64,000 nt of DNA from Sciurus carolinensis (GCF_902686445.1 NC_062218.1:134587241-134651240); one strand, 5' to 3'. Shown: positions 47,162 to 59,225, counted from the first letter of the stretch. Notes: generated from the sequence alone by a model not told the origin. Program-made: numbers and translations.

Positions 47162-48694
47162 CCATTAAACACTAAATACTCATCCCCTCTGCTCCTGAAA
47201 GCCACTGCTCTACTTTCTGTCTCTGTGAATCTGACCACTCTAGGTACATCATATAAGTGAAATCTCGTCATATTTGTAGTTTTCTGATTGACTTATTTCA
47301 TGTAACATGATATCCTCAAGGTCATCCATGTTGGAGCTTGTACCAGTATTTCCTTTCCTAAAGCTGAATAATATTGAATTGGATGTATGGACCATATTTT
47401 ATCTATCCATCCCTCCACTGATGGACACTTGGGTCTCTTCCACCTTTTGGCTGTAGTGAATAATCATTCTATAAACTTGGATGTATAAATATCTGTTCAA
47501 GATCCTCCTTTCCATTCTTTTGGGCATATACCCTGAAGTGGAAATGCTGAATCATACAATACTTGTATGTTAAACGTGTTGAGAAACCACCACACTGATT
47601 TCCTCAGCCACTGCATCATTTTATATTCCCACCAACAGTGCACAAGGATTCCAGTTTTTCCACATCCACACAACACTCGCTCCTTCTTATAGTAGCCATC
47701 TAACTGGTAATTTATTTGCAGTTAATCTGTGCTTAGATTTAAATTGCCAGGGTGGCCAGTGGAGACTGTTGGACTGTGGAGTTCTGGAAGACATGTGTAC
47801 AGTGGGAATGTCTGCTGTGTCCTCTCTCTGAACTTAACCACCATGTATTAAACAGCTGCATGGGATGTGTGGGCCTCAAACCAAATCCCAAATGGCCCTT
47901 GTAGGCCTGGCCAGTGGCTTGTCATATTCCTCATGTAAGTCCACAGCTGGTCTTGGGACTTCCCAGGGCTGGAAGAAAAGTAACAACACAGAAGGACAGA
48001 TGTGGCAGTAGCTGCCCTGGACTGTGTTCCAAGTGTGGCATTTGGTTGATTGTAATTACCACAGGGCCAGGGTTTGGGGGCCACCCCAAAGGGCGGGCAA
48101 GCATGACTGCTGAGGAAGGCCATTGCACTATGGGAGAGTGTCTGTTGGGGGTTTCCAGGGACCCAGAATATAGACTGAAGAAGAGGAGAGGCTGAGGTGA
48201 ATGGGGTGCGGGCATGACTCCACCTCTGCAGTTTTTAGCTGCCTTGGATTCCTTCATCGTTCAGGGTGATTTCTACCTGAAGGCCACCCTTGGGACCTCT
48301 TTGTTGGCAGACTGAAGGCTGGGGTGGGTGGCGTCCTGGTATGGCACAGACAGTCCAGCCATATCAAAGATCTACATTTTACCCTCCACTGCCCAGTCTC
48401 CCATGTAGCTCATTTAAGACTACTTGGCTATTTTTGTCTAGTGGCCTGTATACTATCACCAGGTGTTGCTGTGTGCCCTCCATCTCTTTTCCTGCCACCA
48501 CAACCTTGGGCACCACATGTCCCATTAGGTGCAGATACAGTATAGCTTAGGGCCACCCAACCCACACTGGACCATGGTGTGCGCAAGGAAACATACATCA
48601 GCCTTTATTGTGTTAAGCAACTAAGATGGGGTGGATTCCTTGTTATTGCAGCATAACCCATCTTATTCTGTTTAATACCCCTAGCTCCCATCTA

Positions 48695-49130
48695 CATGGA
48701 TATGAAGTGTTTATTGGGCATCTGCTGTACATTAGGGCACAATCCCTGTTACCATGGTCTTGTCTTCTGGTGAGGGAACACAGACAATATTCAAGCAAAA
48801 AACAAGTGAAATCATTTCAGATAATAATAAATGCAATGAAGGAAATAAAATAGTTGAGTTGGAGACTAAAGAAGAGTTCAGGAAGGTAGAGATCCAGTGT
48901 TATTTAACACTGGAGCTGAGAATGATGAGAGAATTGTGGGAAGAGATGGGATAAACTGTTCCAGGTGGAGGGAATAGGTGGCACAAAGGCCCTGAGGCAG
49001 GAAAGAGGTCAGCACATCTGAAGAAATGAGAAAAGATGGATGTGGTCAGCAAGGGCTACAGGCAGGAGGAAGAGCTTGAGTGATCAAGGCTAGTCACCAA
49101 GGTCTTCTAGACATGGAAAGGGAATTGAAT
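48695..49130 (-). mobile_element. L2 relic, antisense
   Basis: 'gtgtttattgggcatctgct', 'aggtggagggaataggtggc' and 'acaaaggccctgaggcagga' match the antisense of the L2 3' region. Confidence 0.55.
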
Positions 49131-49435
49131 GTGATTCCAAGGCAGCGGGAGGTACTAGAGGTACTGCTTCCTTTCAGCATTCACAGGCAAAGCATGTTAT
49201 TCCCTCTTTTCATAGGAAAATGAAAATTGGTTAGTCCACCCCCTTTCTTCATCTCAGGCCTACCAGAGCGTACTGAGCTCTTCATGAGAACCACCTGGGC
49301 ACGGAAAGGCTCTCTTGGTATTTGGACTCCCTGCCCCTATCAACTCACTGTCAAGCTCAGTTTCCTTCTTTCTTTAAATCCTTTTCTTCCTAAATATTCC
49401 TTAAAGTAACATTTTTAAAAAATGTATTACAATAT

Positions 49436-49732
49436 ATATATTTTAAAATTTATTTTTATTTTAAACAAATGGGATACATCTTGTTCCTCTGTACATGAAG
49501 TAGAGGCATACCATTTGTGTAATCATACATTTACATAGGGTAATAGTTTTTGATTCATTCTGTTATTATTTTCCTTCCCCCCACCCCCACCCCTCTTTTC
49601 CCTCTATACAGTCCCTCATTCCTCCATTCTTGCCTCCCTCCCATCCCCCATTATGTGTGATCATCTGCTTATCAGCAAGATCATTTGTCCTTTGGTTTTT
49701 TGCCCTTCAATTGATGAATGGATAAAGAAACT

Positions 49733-49790
<58 letters not shown>

Positions 49791-49804
49791 TACACACAAT
49801 GGAA
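49436..49804. mobile_element. Short L1 insertion with 5' inversion, antisense 3' end
   Basis: 49436 to about 49700 is the antisense L1 3' UTR (with the 'gcttatcagcaagatcattt' block). About 49701-49804 is sense late-ORF2 sequence ('cttcaattgatgaatggata'). The same two blocks occur in collinear order at 17300-17500, so one is flipped here. TATTACAATAT flanks the element at 49425-49435 and 49805-49815. An expanded (TA)n(CA)n tract lies within it. Confidence 0.8.
49736..49798. repeat. (TA)n(CA)n compound microsatellite
   Basis: About eighteen TA units then about thirteen CA units with one interruption, within the L1 stretch normally reading 'ggtatacatacacaatggaa'. Likely grown from that seed. 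Confidence 0.92.
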
Positions 49805-49815
49805 TATTACAATAT

Positions 49816-50990
49816 TTTATATTTAATATAAGCAATATAATATATGTGCTACAAAATTGGAATCAATTCATATAGGCTATGCCCATGTTTTCTTCTAGCA
49901 ATTACTGTCCACTATATCATTTAGCAATTTCATAATTGCACTACATGACTATAATGTACTTTTTATATGTAACTATTTATATGACACATCCCTATAGCAA
50001 AACATTTTTTCCTTTTTGAGGTCAGATGGACCACTGACTGTATTACATCCTTATAGGTGAATCTATTGCTCATCCTTAATTATTTCCTTAAACTGAGTTC
50101 CCTGGTCAATAGGTATGCACATTTTAAAGCTTTCTACACCAGAAAGTTCTCTGTTATAGTCTTATCTAATTATCCTCCACTGAACAAAGGTCTATCTCCC
50201 TACCTCCTTAAATCATTGAACCCTTTCAAACTGTAGAAATTTGATAGAACTTGGATATAGTTTTTGTTATAAATTGTATTTATTTGGTGGTAATAAGGTT
50301 GCATTTTTAAAAAATATGTATATTTTGAAACAGATTATTTTATGTTTAGTATTTGACTTATTCTTGTCCTTTTCTACTTTCATATTCTAAAATAGAATGT
50401 TTATTCTATTTTAGTTTAGTTGGTTTTTTTCTTAATCTGAAGGGTCATCATATTCAAATAGGTTAACCTTTGGTCTTTTGTTGTAGGTACGGGAAACATT
50501 TCCTGGTTTTGTGGGGTGACTTGTTTTGCTTGGGATGGCTTTTGATGGTTACTTTTTTTTTTTTTTTTGATGATGTATTATTGGGCGCTTCCTGTCATCT
50601 CCAGAAGTTAATCTGAAAATTTGCTCAGCTTGTCCCTGGTAGTAACACCCATTTTCACAAGAACATTTTCCAAACTCCTGCCTCTTGCTAACCACCTAAT
50701 CATTCTTTCCACACCTGTGTTCAGCCACAGCAGCCCAATACCCAGAAGAGGAAGGAAAGAGGGATATTTCGAAGGGGCCACTATTCTTATGTGTGATCTA
50801 TTATTAGTTCACACAGCATCTGGTTTTCACAAAAATCAGTATATTACCAGTGACCCCCTCCTTGGGGAACACTGGCCTGTAGTCAGAGCTGGCACACAAT
50901 TCCTGTGGCCCAGTACAAATATCTCTTGTTCGAAGAATGGGGGGAAATGCCATAAAAGGCATATATAAAACCTTTTCCTTCTTTCCTCAG
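49816..50990. other. AT-rich intronic sequence, nothing firm recognised
   Basis: Possibly old antisense L1 in places (about 49950-50240) but not assignable. T-run at 50552-50569. Confidence 0.35.
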
Positions 50991-51391
50991 TGGTTTGGTC
51001 AGCTTTTGCCTTGCTATGACCAATACACCTTGAAGAAGGAAGCATTTATTTTGGCTCACAGTTTCAGAGCTTCAGTCCATGATTAGCTGACTCTACAGCT
51101 CTGGGTCTGAGATGAGACAGAATATCATGGTGGAAGGGTGTCATGGAGGAAAACAGCTCAGGACATGGCAGCCAGGAAGCAGAGAGAGCTCTGCTTACCA
51201 GGAACAAAACATAAACCCCAAAGTCACAACCCCAGTGATGTACTTCCTCTACCACACCCTGCTTGCCTATAGTTACCACCCAGTTAATCAATCAGTGGAT
51301 CAACTCACCGATGAGGTCATACCTCTCATAATCCAATTATTTCACCTCTGAAAATGAGCTTTTGGGGATACTTCATATCTAAACCAAAACA
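50991..51391 (-). mobile_element. Solitary MaLR-type LTR, antisense
   Basis: TGGTTTGGTCAG...AAACCAAAACA with flanks 'ctcag' (50986-50990) and 'ctaag' (51392-51396), 4 of 5 matching. Internal phrases 'gaatatcatggtggaagggt' and 'ctctcataatccaatta' match the copy at 46710-47161. Confidence 0.8.
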
Positions 51392-51914
51392 CTAAGTCTA
51401 CCTCTCAGATTATCAGGGTGTTTTTATTTGCTTTTTAATATTGTTCTCAGTGAAGAAAATTTTAGAAATTTTCATTATTAGCATACATTTTACCATTCAT
51501 CTTTATATTATGCAATGCTTTTTTAAAATGCAAATATTAGAAAATTTAACTTGTATGCAAAATCACCAAAATTAAACAAATTTGTATTTTGTGGCTCATT
51601 CCTGAAGGGTGCCTCAAGCTGACTGAATTCAGGCAAACAGAAGCCAGATTCAAGAAGGTTGGGAGAAGGAAGCATGGATTCCCCCAGAATGGAGCCAGCT
51701 GAGGGACACTCCCTGAGGTATAGGGTACTCTCAGAGCAAGCCAGGATCCTCACAGGTGCTGCAGGGCTCCCCCAGCACTCTTGAGTGCAGCTGCTGAGCC
51801 TCCCTTCTTATCAGCCACCATGGGAAGAACACACTGCCCTGGGTCCTAGCTAGCGGGTCTGGGGAAGTTGAGCCAAGTGTTCCTTCTTCCTACTGGTCCA
51901 CTCTCCAAACCAGG
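51392..51914. other. Intronic sequence, nothing recognised
   Basis: AT-rich left half, GC-rich right half; no gene or repeat assigned. Confidence 0.35.
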
Positions 51915-52314
51915 TTTCCCCATCCACTTTCTGTTGCTAATCCTATAACAGAGACTGATCGGTTTATTTTAGTTCACAGTGCTGGTCTCATCTCCAGAGG
52001 CCACATCTGGTGACGACCTTCTTGCTGGCAGTGAGGTTGTGCAGGACATCACATGGCAAGAGACAGAAAGTGTGCTTCTGTGTGTGTGTGTATGTGAGCG
52101 TGTGTGTTTGTTGTTCCCTCTTCCTCGTCTCATAAAGCCACCAGAATTCAATCATGGGGACTCCACTCTGATGATCTGATCTCATCCTTATCACCTCCGA
52201 AAGGCCCCTCCTCTAAACACCACAGTCAGATCGTTTCCAACTCTTAGTACTTCACAGTGGGGATTAAGCTCCAACATGATTTCAGAGGGGACCAACCATA
52301 TTCAAACTTCAGCA
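51915..52314 (-). mobile_element. Solitary MaLR-type LTR with perfect 5-bp target duplication
   Basis: CCAGG flanks it at 51910-51914 and 52315-52319. 'ttctgttgctaatcctataac' region at the left, 'tattcaaacttcagca' at the right. A TG-rich tract sits inside (52079-52109). The left terminal TG has decayed to TT. Confidence 0.82.
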
Positions 52315-53169
52315 CCAGGGCAGGTGGTCAAGAAGTGTTCCACTCCAGTGCTAGTTTCACTCAGTACCTGGATTGGAGGGTGTATGTGAGGCTTACCTCT
52401 GTAAGACATAAATTTTGGCCAGTCACTTTCCAGATGTGCTTCCTCAGTGCCAGCCCTGGGTGGGATGGCTACCACCGTGCTCTGCCCTGAGATGCCACGA
52501 GGCACACATACGTGATGGCTCTTGTTGTGCTGGCCCCTTCTGGACCTGGTGGTAGGGTGGGAAAAGGGGAACTGAGTCTTGGGGATTGGGACCCTAGGTA
52601 TGCTAAAGTCCCCAGGATGTACTCCCCTGTCCTATTAGATTTCACTTATAATACATAAATTCATAGGTAAAACAATGTAGTATTTCAGAATGGTAGCACT
52701 GCAGCATTAAGCCCTAAGTGTAGGGCTCTTCGCTCACCTGTCAACAAAATGGCCCTGCCAATGCAGGATCTTGAACCCCAAGCTCTGACCTTGCAGCCCA
52801 TAAGACTACCACATGTTCTCTGGATATGCCCTGTGCATCCCACCGTGGGGACCCCTTTTCCAGAGTAGGGCTCTTCCCCAGCCTCTACTCATCCACATTC
52901 TACACACCTTGGAGGTATATCCCAAAGCTACCTCCACTCCTAGCTTTCTGTCCAGATAATAAAGCTGAGTCTGACCAATCTCTGGATGTGTTCTGCATCT
53001 GGGGCAGGCTGTGAACCGGTGGCCAGTCCTGTGAGTCCTCCTTTACGGATTTTTTTGTTCTCCCACAGCCATAACCCTTAAGGTTGCTGACAAACCTAGA
53101 TAACCCCAGTCTCCTTGGGCTTATTGGCCCTTCACTTAGTCAGAGAAGCTGGAACTCCATGGTGATTCT
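52315..53169. other. Intronic sequence, nothing recognised
   Basis: No gene or repeat recognised. Confidence 0.35.
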
Positions 53170-53541
53170 TGGTATCAATTTTCTGTTACTAGAATGAAAT
53201 ACTTAAGGTCAGGAACCTTTTAAACAAAAGAAGTTTATTTAGTTCTCAGTTCTGGTGGTTCAAAGACATGGTGTCAGCATCAGCCCGGCTCCACTGAGGA
53301 CCTCATGGTTGATGGCATTGTAGTGACAGGAGAGCATGAGAAAAGGAACAATCACATGGTGAAATAGGAAGGCAGAGAGAGAGAGATCAGGAGAAGCCAG
53401 TCTTGCTTTTTTTAATAATAACTATCTTAATCTCTTTTGAGAGCACGCCTTTAGTGTCCTAAAGACCTCCATTAGGCTCCACCTCTTAAAGGTCCCATCA
53501 CCTTAATACTACCACATGAATGCTTGGAACAAACAATGGCA
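53170..53541 (-). mobile_element. MaLR-type LTR, antisense
   Basis: 'ttttctgttactagaatgaa' at the left, 'aggctccacctcttaaaggt' internally and a decayed right end near 'caaacaatggca'. No target duplication visible. Confidence 0.65.
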
Positions 53542-54172
53542 GGAATGTCTGCCTGAAAGCCTCTTTGGGAACAGAGGAGTCTCCTGTCCCAGTACTGTGA
53601 CAGCTATGAGGATGTAGCTGTGACCTGTGGGGCAGACACGTGGCCCCTCTGGCCTTGCCAGACCCTTGGGGCTCCATCACCAGCTCAGTTTTCTCCCCAC
53701 AGTCATCTCCCTCTGCCTCCATTCTGCTCCTTCTCCACAGCCTTTGACTCCAGCTTATCCTCTAGCCTCCACCATGCACCCAGGCCCAGTCCTAAGGATG
53801 AGAGGCTACCTTCTGCCCAAGCCCTCCCATGGTTTTGGGGAACCTGTCTGATACTTCAGGCTTGGAAAAATGCTCCCTGCTGTACAAAGTGCAACTGGAC
53901 TGGGACACGGTTACCATTGCTGAACGTGTCTCCCACTGACCCCTGGGGCTTAGGTGTTATCACATGTTCACAGACTTGCTGTGGCATTGTGAGTCTAGAT
54001 GTCACCATGGAGCAGGTTTGGCCTCTAGGCCACACCCCCACACTAGGACCTGACCAGATGCCCACAGCACCTCATTACCTCACTAGGCACACAGTGACTC
54101 TTCTCCAGGATCAGCTAAATGGCAGGCAGGGATGAATGAATGCCCCAGGGAAAGACTAGAGACATTATAAAG

Positions 54173-54930
54173 TACCAGTCGTTCTTGGTTTATTGATGGG
54201 GATGCGTCCGAAGAAATGCACCCTTAGGCAACATCATCATGGTTGTGCCAGCATCACTGTGTGCGCTTAAACAAGCCTAGATGATCTAGGTCAATGGTTC
54301 ACACAACCTCTTGTTGCAATCAAGAGATGCAGGAAACAGCCAGGCACAGCGGCGCGTGCCTGTAATCCCAGTGGCTTGGGAGGCTGAGACAGGAGGATCA
54401 TGCATTCAAAGCCAACCTCAGCAACAGAAAGGTGCTAAGCAACTTAGTGAGTCCCTGTCACTAAATAAAATATAAAATAGGACTGGGAATATGGCTCAGT
54501 GGTTGAGTGGCTCTGAGTTCAATCCCCAGTACCAAAAAGAAAAAAACAGAGAGAGAGATGCAGGAAACATGAGATAGATGAGGCTAGCTGATGTAACACG
54601 GGGCCTTAACAAAAGTTTAATTTTGTATAACTAGAAGGAGTGCACTTTAATGATAGAAAGTGTGAAATAGTAACTACATACACCAGTAACAGTAGTTCAT
54701 TGCCATTTTTAAGCATTATGTACCTTACATAATCCTATGTGCCCTACTTGTATACACGGGCAGTACAGTAGATTGTTTATACCAGCATCACCAGGAACAG
54801 GCAAGTAAGGTGTTGTGGCATTAAGACCCTATAAAGTCACTAAGTGCTGGGAGTTTTTCATCTGCATTATCATCTTAGGAGACCACCTAAAAGGGATACA
54901 TCATTGACCGAGGCATGGTCACGAGATGTG
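54173..54930 (+). mobile_element. Tigger-type DNA transposon remnant (Golem/Tigger3-like), hosting a SINE
   Basis: Starts near 'ggtttattgatggggatgcg' and ends near 'ggatacatcattgaccgagg', with internal 'agtgcactttaatgatagaa'. The ends are roughly complementary. The B1-dID at 54339-54553 splits it. No transposase frame remains. Family name from memory. Confidence 0.5.
54339..54553 (+). mobile_element. B1-dID dimeric SINE with perfect 16-bp target duplication
   Basis: Sense B1 half ('ccaggcacagcggcgcgtgc' ... 'gaggctgagacaggaggatc'), an AT-rich linker, an ID half ('tatggctcagtggttgagtg' ... 'caatccccagtacc') and an A-rich tail. AGAGATGCAGGAAACA is present at 54323-54338 and 54554-54569. The intact duplication implies a relatively recent insertion. 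Confidence 0.93.
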
Positions 54931-55399
54931 AGACCGTCATATGTTTTACATGTGCATTTTGAAATGGAAAAATCTCTGCCAAGATTCCAAGTAATGGAAA
55001 ACTTGGGCCCCAGGCTGACGCTTCTTTTATGGCTTATTATTTAACTGAAGCTCTAATTCTTCCTCACAAAACTGGGGCCTCAGTGTTTTGCTTAGATTTT
55101 AGGATCCAAAAGACTTAGAACTGTCTGCTTGGGCCACTGATCCACTTGGACCCTTGTAGAAGTGAATCAGATCATGATGGTGAATGATATATCCTGCCCC
55201 CCGTAAGCCCATTGCTACTGGGAACATCAGACCCTCCTGGAGCCATGGAGGCCCCAGACAGCTGTGAAACATCTCTTCCTGAAGTGTCACCTTTTTGTGC
55301 ATGGCATACACTTAAGAACATCATTTTAGATTAAATTTAGACACATTACTATGTTAAAGTAAAATCTGCATGAATTTTTCAAGATAAACTGGACATTCT

Positions 55400-55548
55400 A
55401 AAGCAGGGTCAAATGTGATCCTTCAACTGTTTTTGTAAGTAAAGTTTTATTAAAACATAACCACACCTATTCATTTATGAATCACCTATGGTCACTTTTG
55501 TGTTACAACAACAGATATAGAGTTGGGACAGAGACCATATGGTCCACT
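55400..55548 (-). mobile_element. hAT-type non-autonomous DNA transposon fragment
   Basis: 'tttgtaagtaaagttttatt' and 'gggacagagaccatatggtc' are characteristic of an old hAT-Charlie-derived MER element. Exact family not assigned. Confidence 0.45.
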
Positions 55549-55550
55549 TT

Positions 55551-55755
55551 CAATGGTGCACGCCTGTAATACTGGTAGCTCAGGAGGCTGAGGCAGAAAG
55601 ATTGCAAGTTTGAGGCCAGCCTGGGTAAATTAGTGAGACCCTGTCACAAAAGGAAGGAAAAAAAAAAAAAAAAAAACTTGAAAAAGGCTGTGGATGTATC
55701 TCTGTGGTACAATGCTCTGGGTTCAATCCCCAGTACCCCACCCCCAATTTTTTTT
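55551..55755 (+). mobile_element. B1-dID dimeric SINE
   Basis: Truncated B1 head ('gtgcacgcctgtaatactgg'), a poly(A) linker at about 55658-55676, an ID half ('caatgctctgggttcaatcc') and a short tail. Directly abuts the hAT fragment. Confidence 0.85.
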
Positions 55756-55870
55756 TGCTAGTGCCCACCTTGAACTATGTCCCAGTCCTTTAAAGTGAGC
55801 ATTTGCATTGTGCTGTCCATCAGTGCTCTTGGGTGTACATACTAGGGAGACACTGAGCATAAAATGTGCA

Positions 55871-55972
55871 CTAACTTTGGAGTCAGAAACAATTTGGTTC
55901 TAATCCTGGCTTTTACCTACTTTGCAAAGCTTTCCTCTCCCGAACTTAGTGTCCTCATCTTTAAACACTCTC
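55871..55972 (+). mobile_element. MIR SINE relic
   Basis: 'actttggagtcagaaacaat' to 'gtcctcatctttaaacactc' follows MIR order. Confidence 0.6.
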
Positions 55973-58196
55973 TGAACTTCTAGAAAGATCTGCACAGCCC
56001 CTGGCAATAGGGGACTCTCCAGCAGACAGGTTCTCTCTGGCTCTCTTCAGTCCACTGAGCCCCTGCATCTGGAGCAGCCCTTTCTTGAAGGCCATCACTA
56101 TAACCTCCCACTTCGAGTTGAGCTCTACCCTTTTCCTGCAGACCCCAACCCTTCCCCACCTCCACCTAGCCTTGCCAACTCAAAGAACCTGTGAGGTCAC
56201 TTTGAGGATACTTTTGAAAGGATAGAATGAACTGAACTTAATAACCATTTTAAAACAACCAAAAGGGAGGAACAGATTTCTGGGCAAGCAGAACGTCTCT
56301 CTCAGCCATGTTAACTGCTTATGTTCTGGAAGAATTCCCTAGTCCCTGAAGCTTCTCTTCTGCTGAGGGCAGATGCATTCCATGGGTCTACAGAGAACAT
56401 GGGATCCAGGGGTCTTTAGTGCCTTCAGATCAGAGGCCATAACCTTCAACTCCTCCTACTATGAGGACAGTCCTCTGTACAGTATGTTCTTAAGTAATTT
56501 TCGTCGAATGAATGATTTCTCTCTGTGCCAGGACTCAGATATTTTTCCTCTTTTCTTTTCTAATTTAATCCAGAAATTGGCCTTGACTTACCAAACCCTT
56601 GCCAGGGTTTGCAAACAATCAGAAGGCATATGGGCTCAATTTCTCACCAACTTTCAAGAATTTTGGGGCCGCGTGGTGGCTGTGGGGAAGGCAGAGGCAG
56701 GACAGGAATGTCCACTGCTAGTCGCAGGGGAAAGAAATCTCGTGAACTGGCAAAGCATCCAGGCGGAAGGCGTCGCCCCCAAGTCCCCGTTCATATGTCT
56801 CTGGCTCTGCTTCTTGGAAAAGAGAAAAACATCTCTGGAACTAGACAATTAAACTTGGTTCTCTTAAGTTGGGAGAAGGCAGACAGGCCTTCCAGGCAAA
56901 GGGGACACATCAGAGTTGGGACTGGGCACAGTGGGGGAGGGGGTGCCAGGAGCAAAGGCTCCGTCTTGCAAGGCAATGTCCCAAGTTTCAGGGTCAGCTG
57001 GTTCCATGGGCCACAGGGGGCAACTCCTGTCATTTTCTTTTCCTCGTGCCCAGCTCCATGTGCCACCAGGAGATACAGCTGTTAGGTCCAGTGTATGGGG
57101 CTCAGAAGAGGTCAGCATACTGGATGCTGATAAGATCGGGTGCATGAGTGACCGTGGGCTCCAGAGAGTCATGGGGACTGGAGGTGGGATGGGTAGAAAA
57201 GGTCACATTCCTCTGGAGAAGTCCTCCTAAGTTTCACTCACGAGCAGTGGTATGGGATTAAGTAGGTTCCACCGTTGCCAGGTCTTTATTTTTTTATCCA
57301 GAAGCTGGAAATCCAATTTTCATGGGAAATCTAATTATTTTTCAATGTGGGCAACAAATTGAAATTAAGAACCCTCACTGCCTAGGTAAATCAGAATGCA
57401 GCTACAGGATAGGTCTGGCATGTAGGTGACCGAAGGTTCCTTCCAGCCTAGAGGAAAGGAGGCCACCGCCTGCCCGGCTGTGCCCTGTGACGAGGGATAG
57501 GTAGTTCCATCTGGAACATGGAGTGAAACACCAGAAAAGTATTGGCAGAGTGCCGGGTATGTGGCGGGCATCCTGAAACGGCGAGCTGTCCTGGGTCACA
57601 TTCAGCACTCCCTGCACCCTTCGTCGGCATTGGCCTGATTCTGGCTCAGACGAGGGACCCTTCAGCTGCCCTAAAGCAGAGAGCTCCGGATGGTTGAAGA
57701 GCACGAGCAGAGCTAGAGGTGTTGCTGTATCCCGGGGCAACACCTAGCTGGATAGTAGGCCTAGCTGGATAGTAGGGTTCTGGGGAGGGGCAGATTAGGT
57801 TGGTTTGTCATTTAAAAAAAAAAAGACAAATATCTTTCTTGGGAAATGTGAAGTGAATACTTTCTCTTATTGGAGACTTCTGTCCCCACATCCTGAGGAG
57901 GGAGAAACTGGCATTGGCTTAGATTTTGCCCTGTACTGAGGCACTTATGTTGTCTCTCTACCCTGCCATAGCAGCCCTGTCAGGTTCTCTTTCCTGGATA
58001 TTAGTTGAGGCTCAGAGAGGCTGGGTGGTGTGACCAGGACAAGCCAGATGGGATTCACACACCTGTGGGAAGGCAGGCCTTTCTTCAGTACCAACCCAGG
58101 TGTGGATCCTCCCCCACTGTTCTGGCCTTATGAATGAGGATTCCAAATCCCCCAGGAAATCTCAGGCTTGTTCTCACCTTGACCTTCTTTGCCCTC
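55973..58196. other. Unique intronic sequence, nothing coding recognised
   Basis: Two overlapping + strand frames of about 159 codons (56373-56852, 56609-57085) and overlapping minus frames are present, none with a known motif. Contains the tandem duplication at 57743-57776. Confidence 0.4.
57743..57776 (+). repeat. Perfect 17-bp tandem duplication
   Basis: CCTAGCTGGATAGTAGG occurs twice head to tail (57743-57759, 57760-57776) without mismatch, suggesting a recent slippage or staggered-break duplication. Confidence 0.95.
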
Positions 58197-58208
58197 CCAA
58201 TAGCATCT

Positions 58209-58436
58209 CTCCCTCCCTCCCTCCCTCTCTTTTGGTACCAGGAATCGAATCCAGGGGTGCTTAACCACTGAACCACACATCCCCAGCCCTTTTTTTTATA
58301 CTATATTTAGAGACAAAGTCTCACTGCGCTGCTTAGGGCCTTGCTAAATTGCTGAGGGTGGCTTTGAACTCACGATCCTCTTGCCTCAGCCTCCCGAGCC
58401 GCTGGAATTACAGGCATACATCGTCATGCCCGGCTT
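58209..58436 (-). mobile_element. B1-dID dimeric SINE
   Basis: Antisense ID ('ggtaccaggaatcgaatcca') and antisense B1 ('cctcagcctcccgagccgct'). Flanks 'ccaatagcatct' (58197-58208) and 'ccaacagtatct' (58437-58448) match 10 of 12. The tail has turned into a (CTCC)n repeat at 58209-58228. Confidence 0.87.
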
Positions 58437-58589
58437 CCAACAGTATCTTGACAGCACTTGATCACATCCTGCCCTCCCCTCCTCCCAGATATCTTTTCTG
58501 TCTCCTTCCTGGGTTTTTCCTTCAGGCTTTTTTGTCTCTTCTTCTTCCTGTTCTAAGGTTTGCCCTCCTTCCCACTCACTCACTGTGTC

Positions 58590-58760
58590 ATTCAGCACGT
58601 ATTTACAATAGCACTCGCGCGGTGTCAAAAGTTCTAGGTGCTGGAGGAGTCACGGTGAGTTAGGTGGGGTCCTGCCCACGGGGACTCACATTCTGGTGGG
58701 GCCACAGACCTGTGATGATGGTGCAGAGTGCAGAACATTCTGACGGAGAGGGGCACCATG
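58590..58760 (-). mobile_element. L2 relic, antisense
   Basis: 'agttctaggtgctggaggag' and 'gggactcacattctggtggg' fit the antisense L2 3' end. Confidence 0.5.
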
Positions 58761-59225
58761 GGCTGTCCTCACTGCTACCTCTTCTTTCCTGACACGTGTG
58801 GCACTCTTCTCCTCCGTGAAGACTCCTCTGACAGCTGACGTGGGAAGCCTGGGAGCTGCCTGTCCTTGGCCTCCCTTGGGGAGCTGATGCTTGTCAAAGC
58901 AGAGTTAGTGTCCCAGTGGATGAGGAGGGCTAGGCATTGTCACTCCTCAGTGACAGCTTGAGGCAGCTGGAGAGCTTGTCTCGTGCACGCTCCAGCAAGG
59001 AAATGACAGCTGGACCCAGAGAAGCAGAGATGATGTGCATGTGTGCAGTGCTAGGTAGGTGTGGGTTGTCACTCTGCCCCAGGCCCTCCTGGGCTGTTCC
59101 CTGGACTGAGTTGAGGTCAGTTGACCAGAGGTCCCACTCCCCTTGGTGGTGTGTGTTGGAAGGGCTAGGGGCTCCCCAAGTTTCATATCAAGTTCAGAGA
59201 GGGTCTACCTACCTGATTTTGCATG

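Larger units (their letters stand above)
46448..47710 (-). mobile_element. L1M fragment, antisense, hosting two later insertions
   Basis: Antisense L1 from 'tttattgtgataaaatacac' to 'gccatctaactggtaa'. An ID SINE at 46516-46607 and a solitary LTR at 46710-47161 interrupt it. Removing both gives a continuous L1 segment; the first also occurs in part at 10333-10640. Confidence 0.7.

Noticed and set aside
46710..51391. A provirus bounded by two related LTRs
   Set aside because: Each LTR has its own 5-bp flanking pair and no retroviral internal sequence lies between them; the interval is L1, L2 and unique intron.
53620..54135. 171-codon + strand frame
   Set aside because: No known motif; overlapping frames in both orientations and adjacent to an LTR, consistent with chance.
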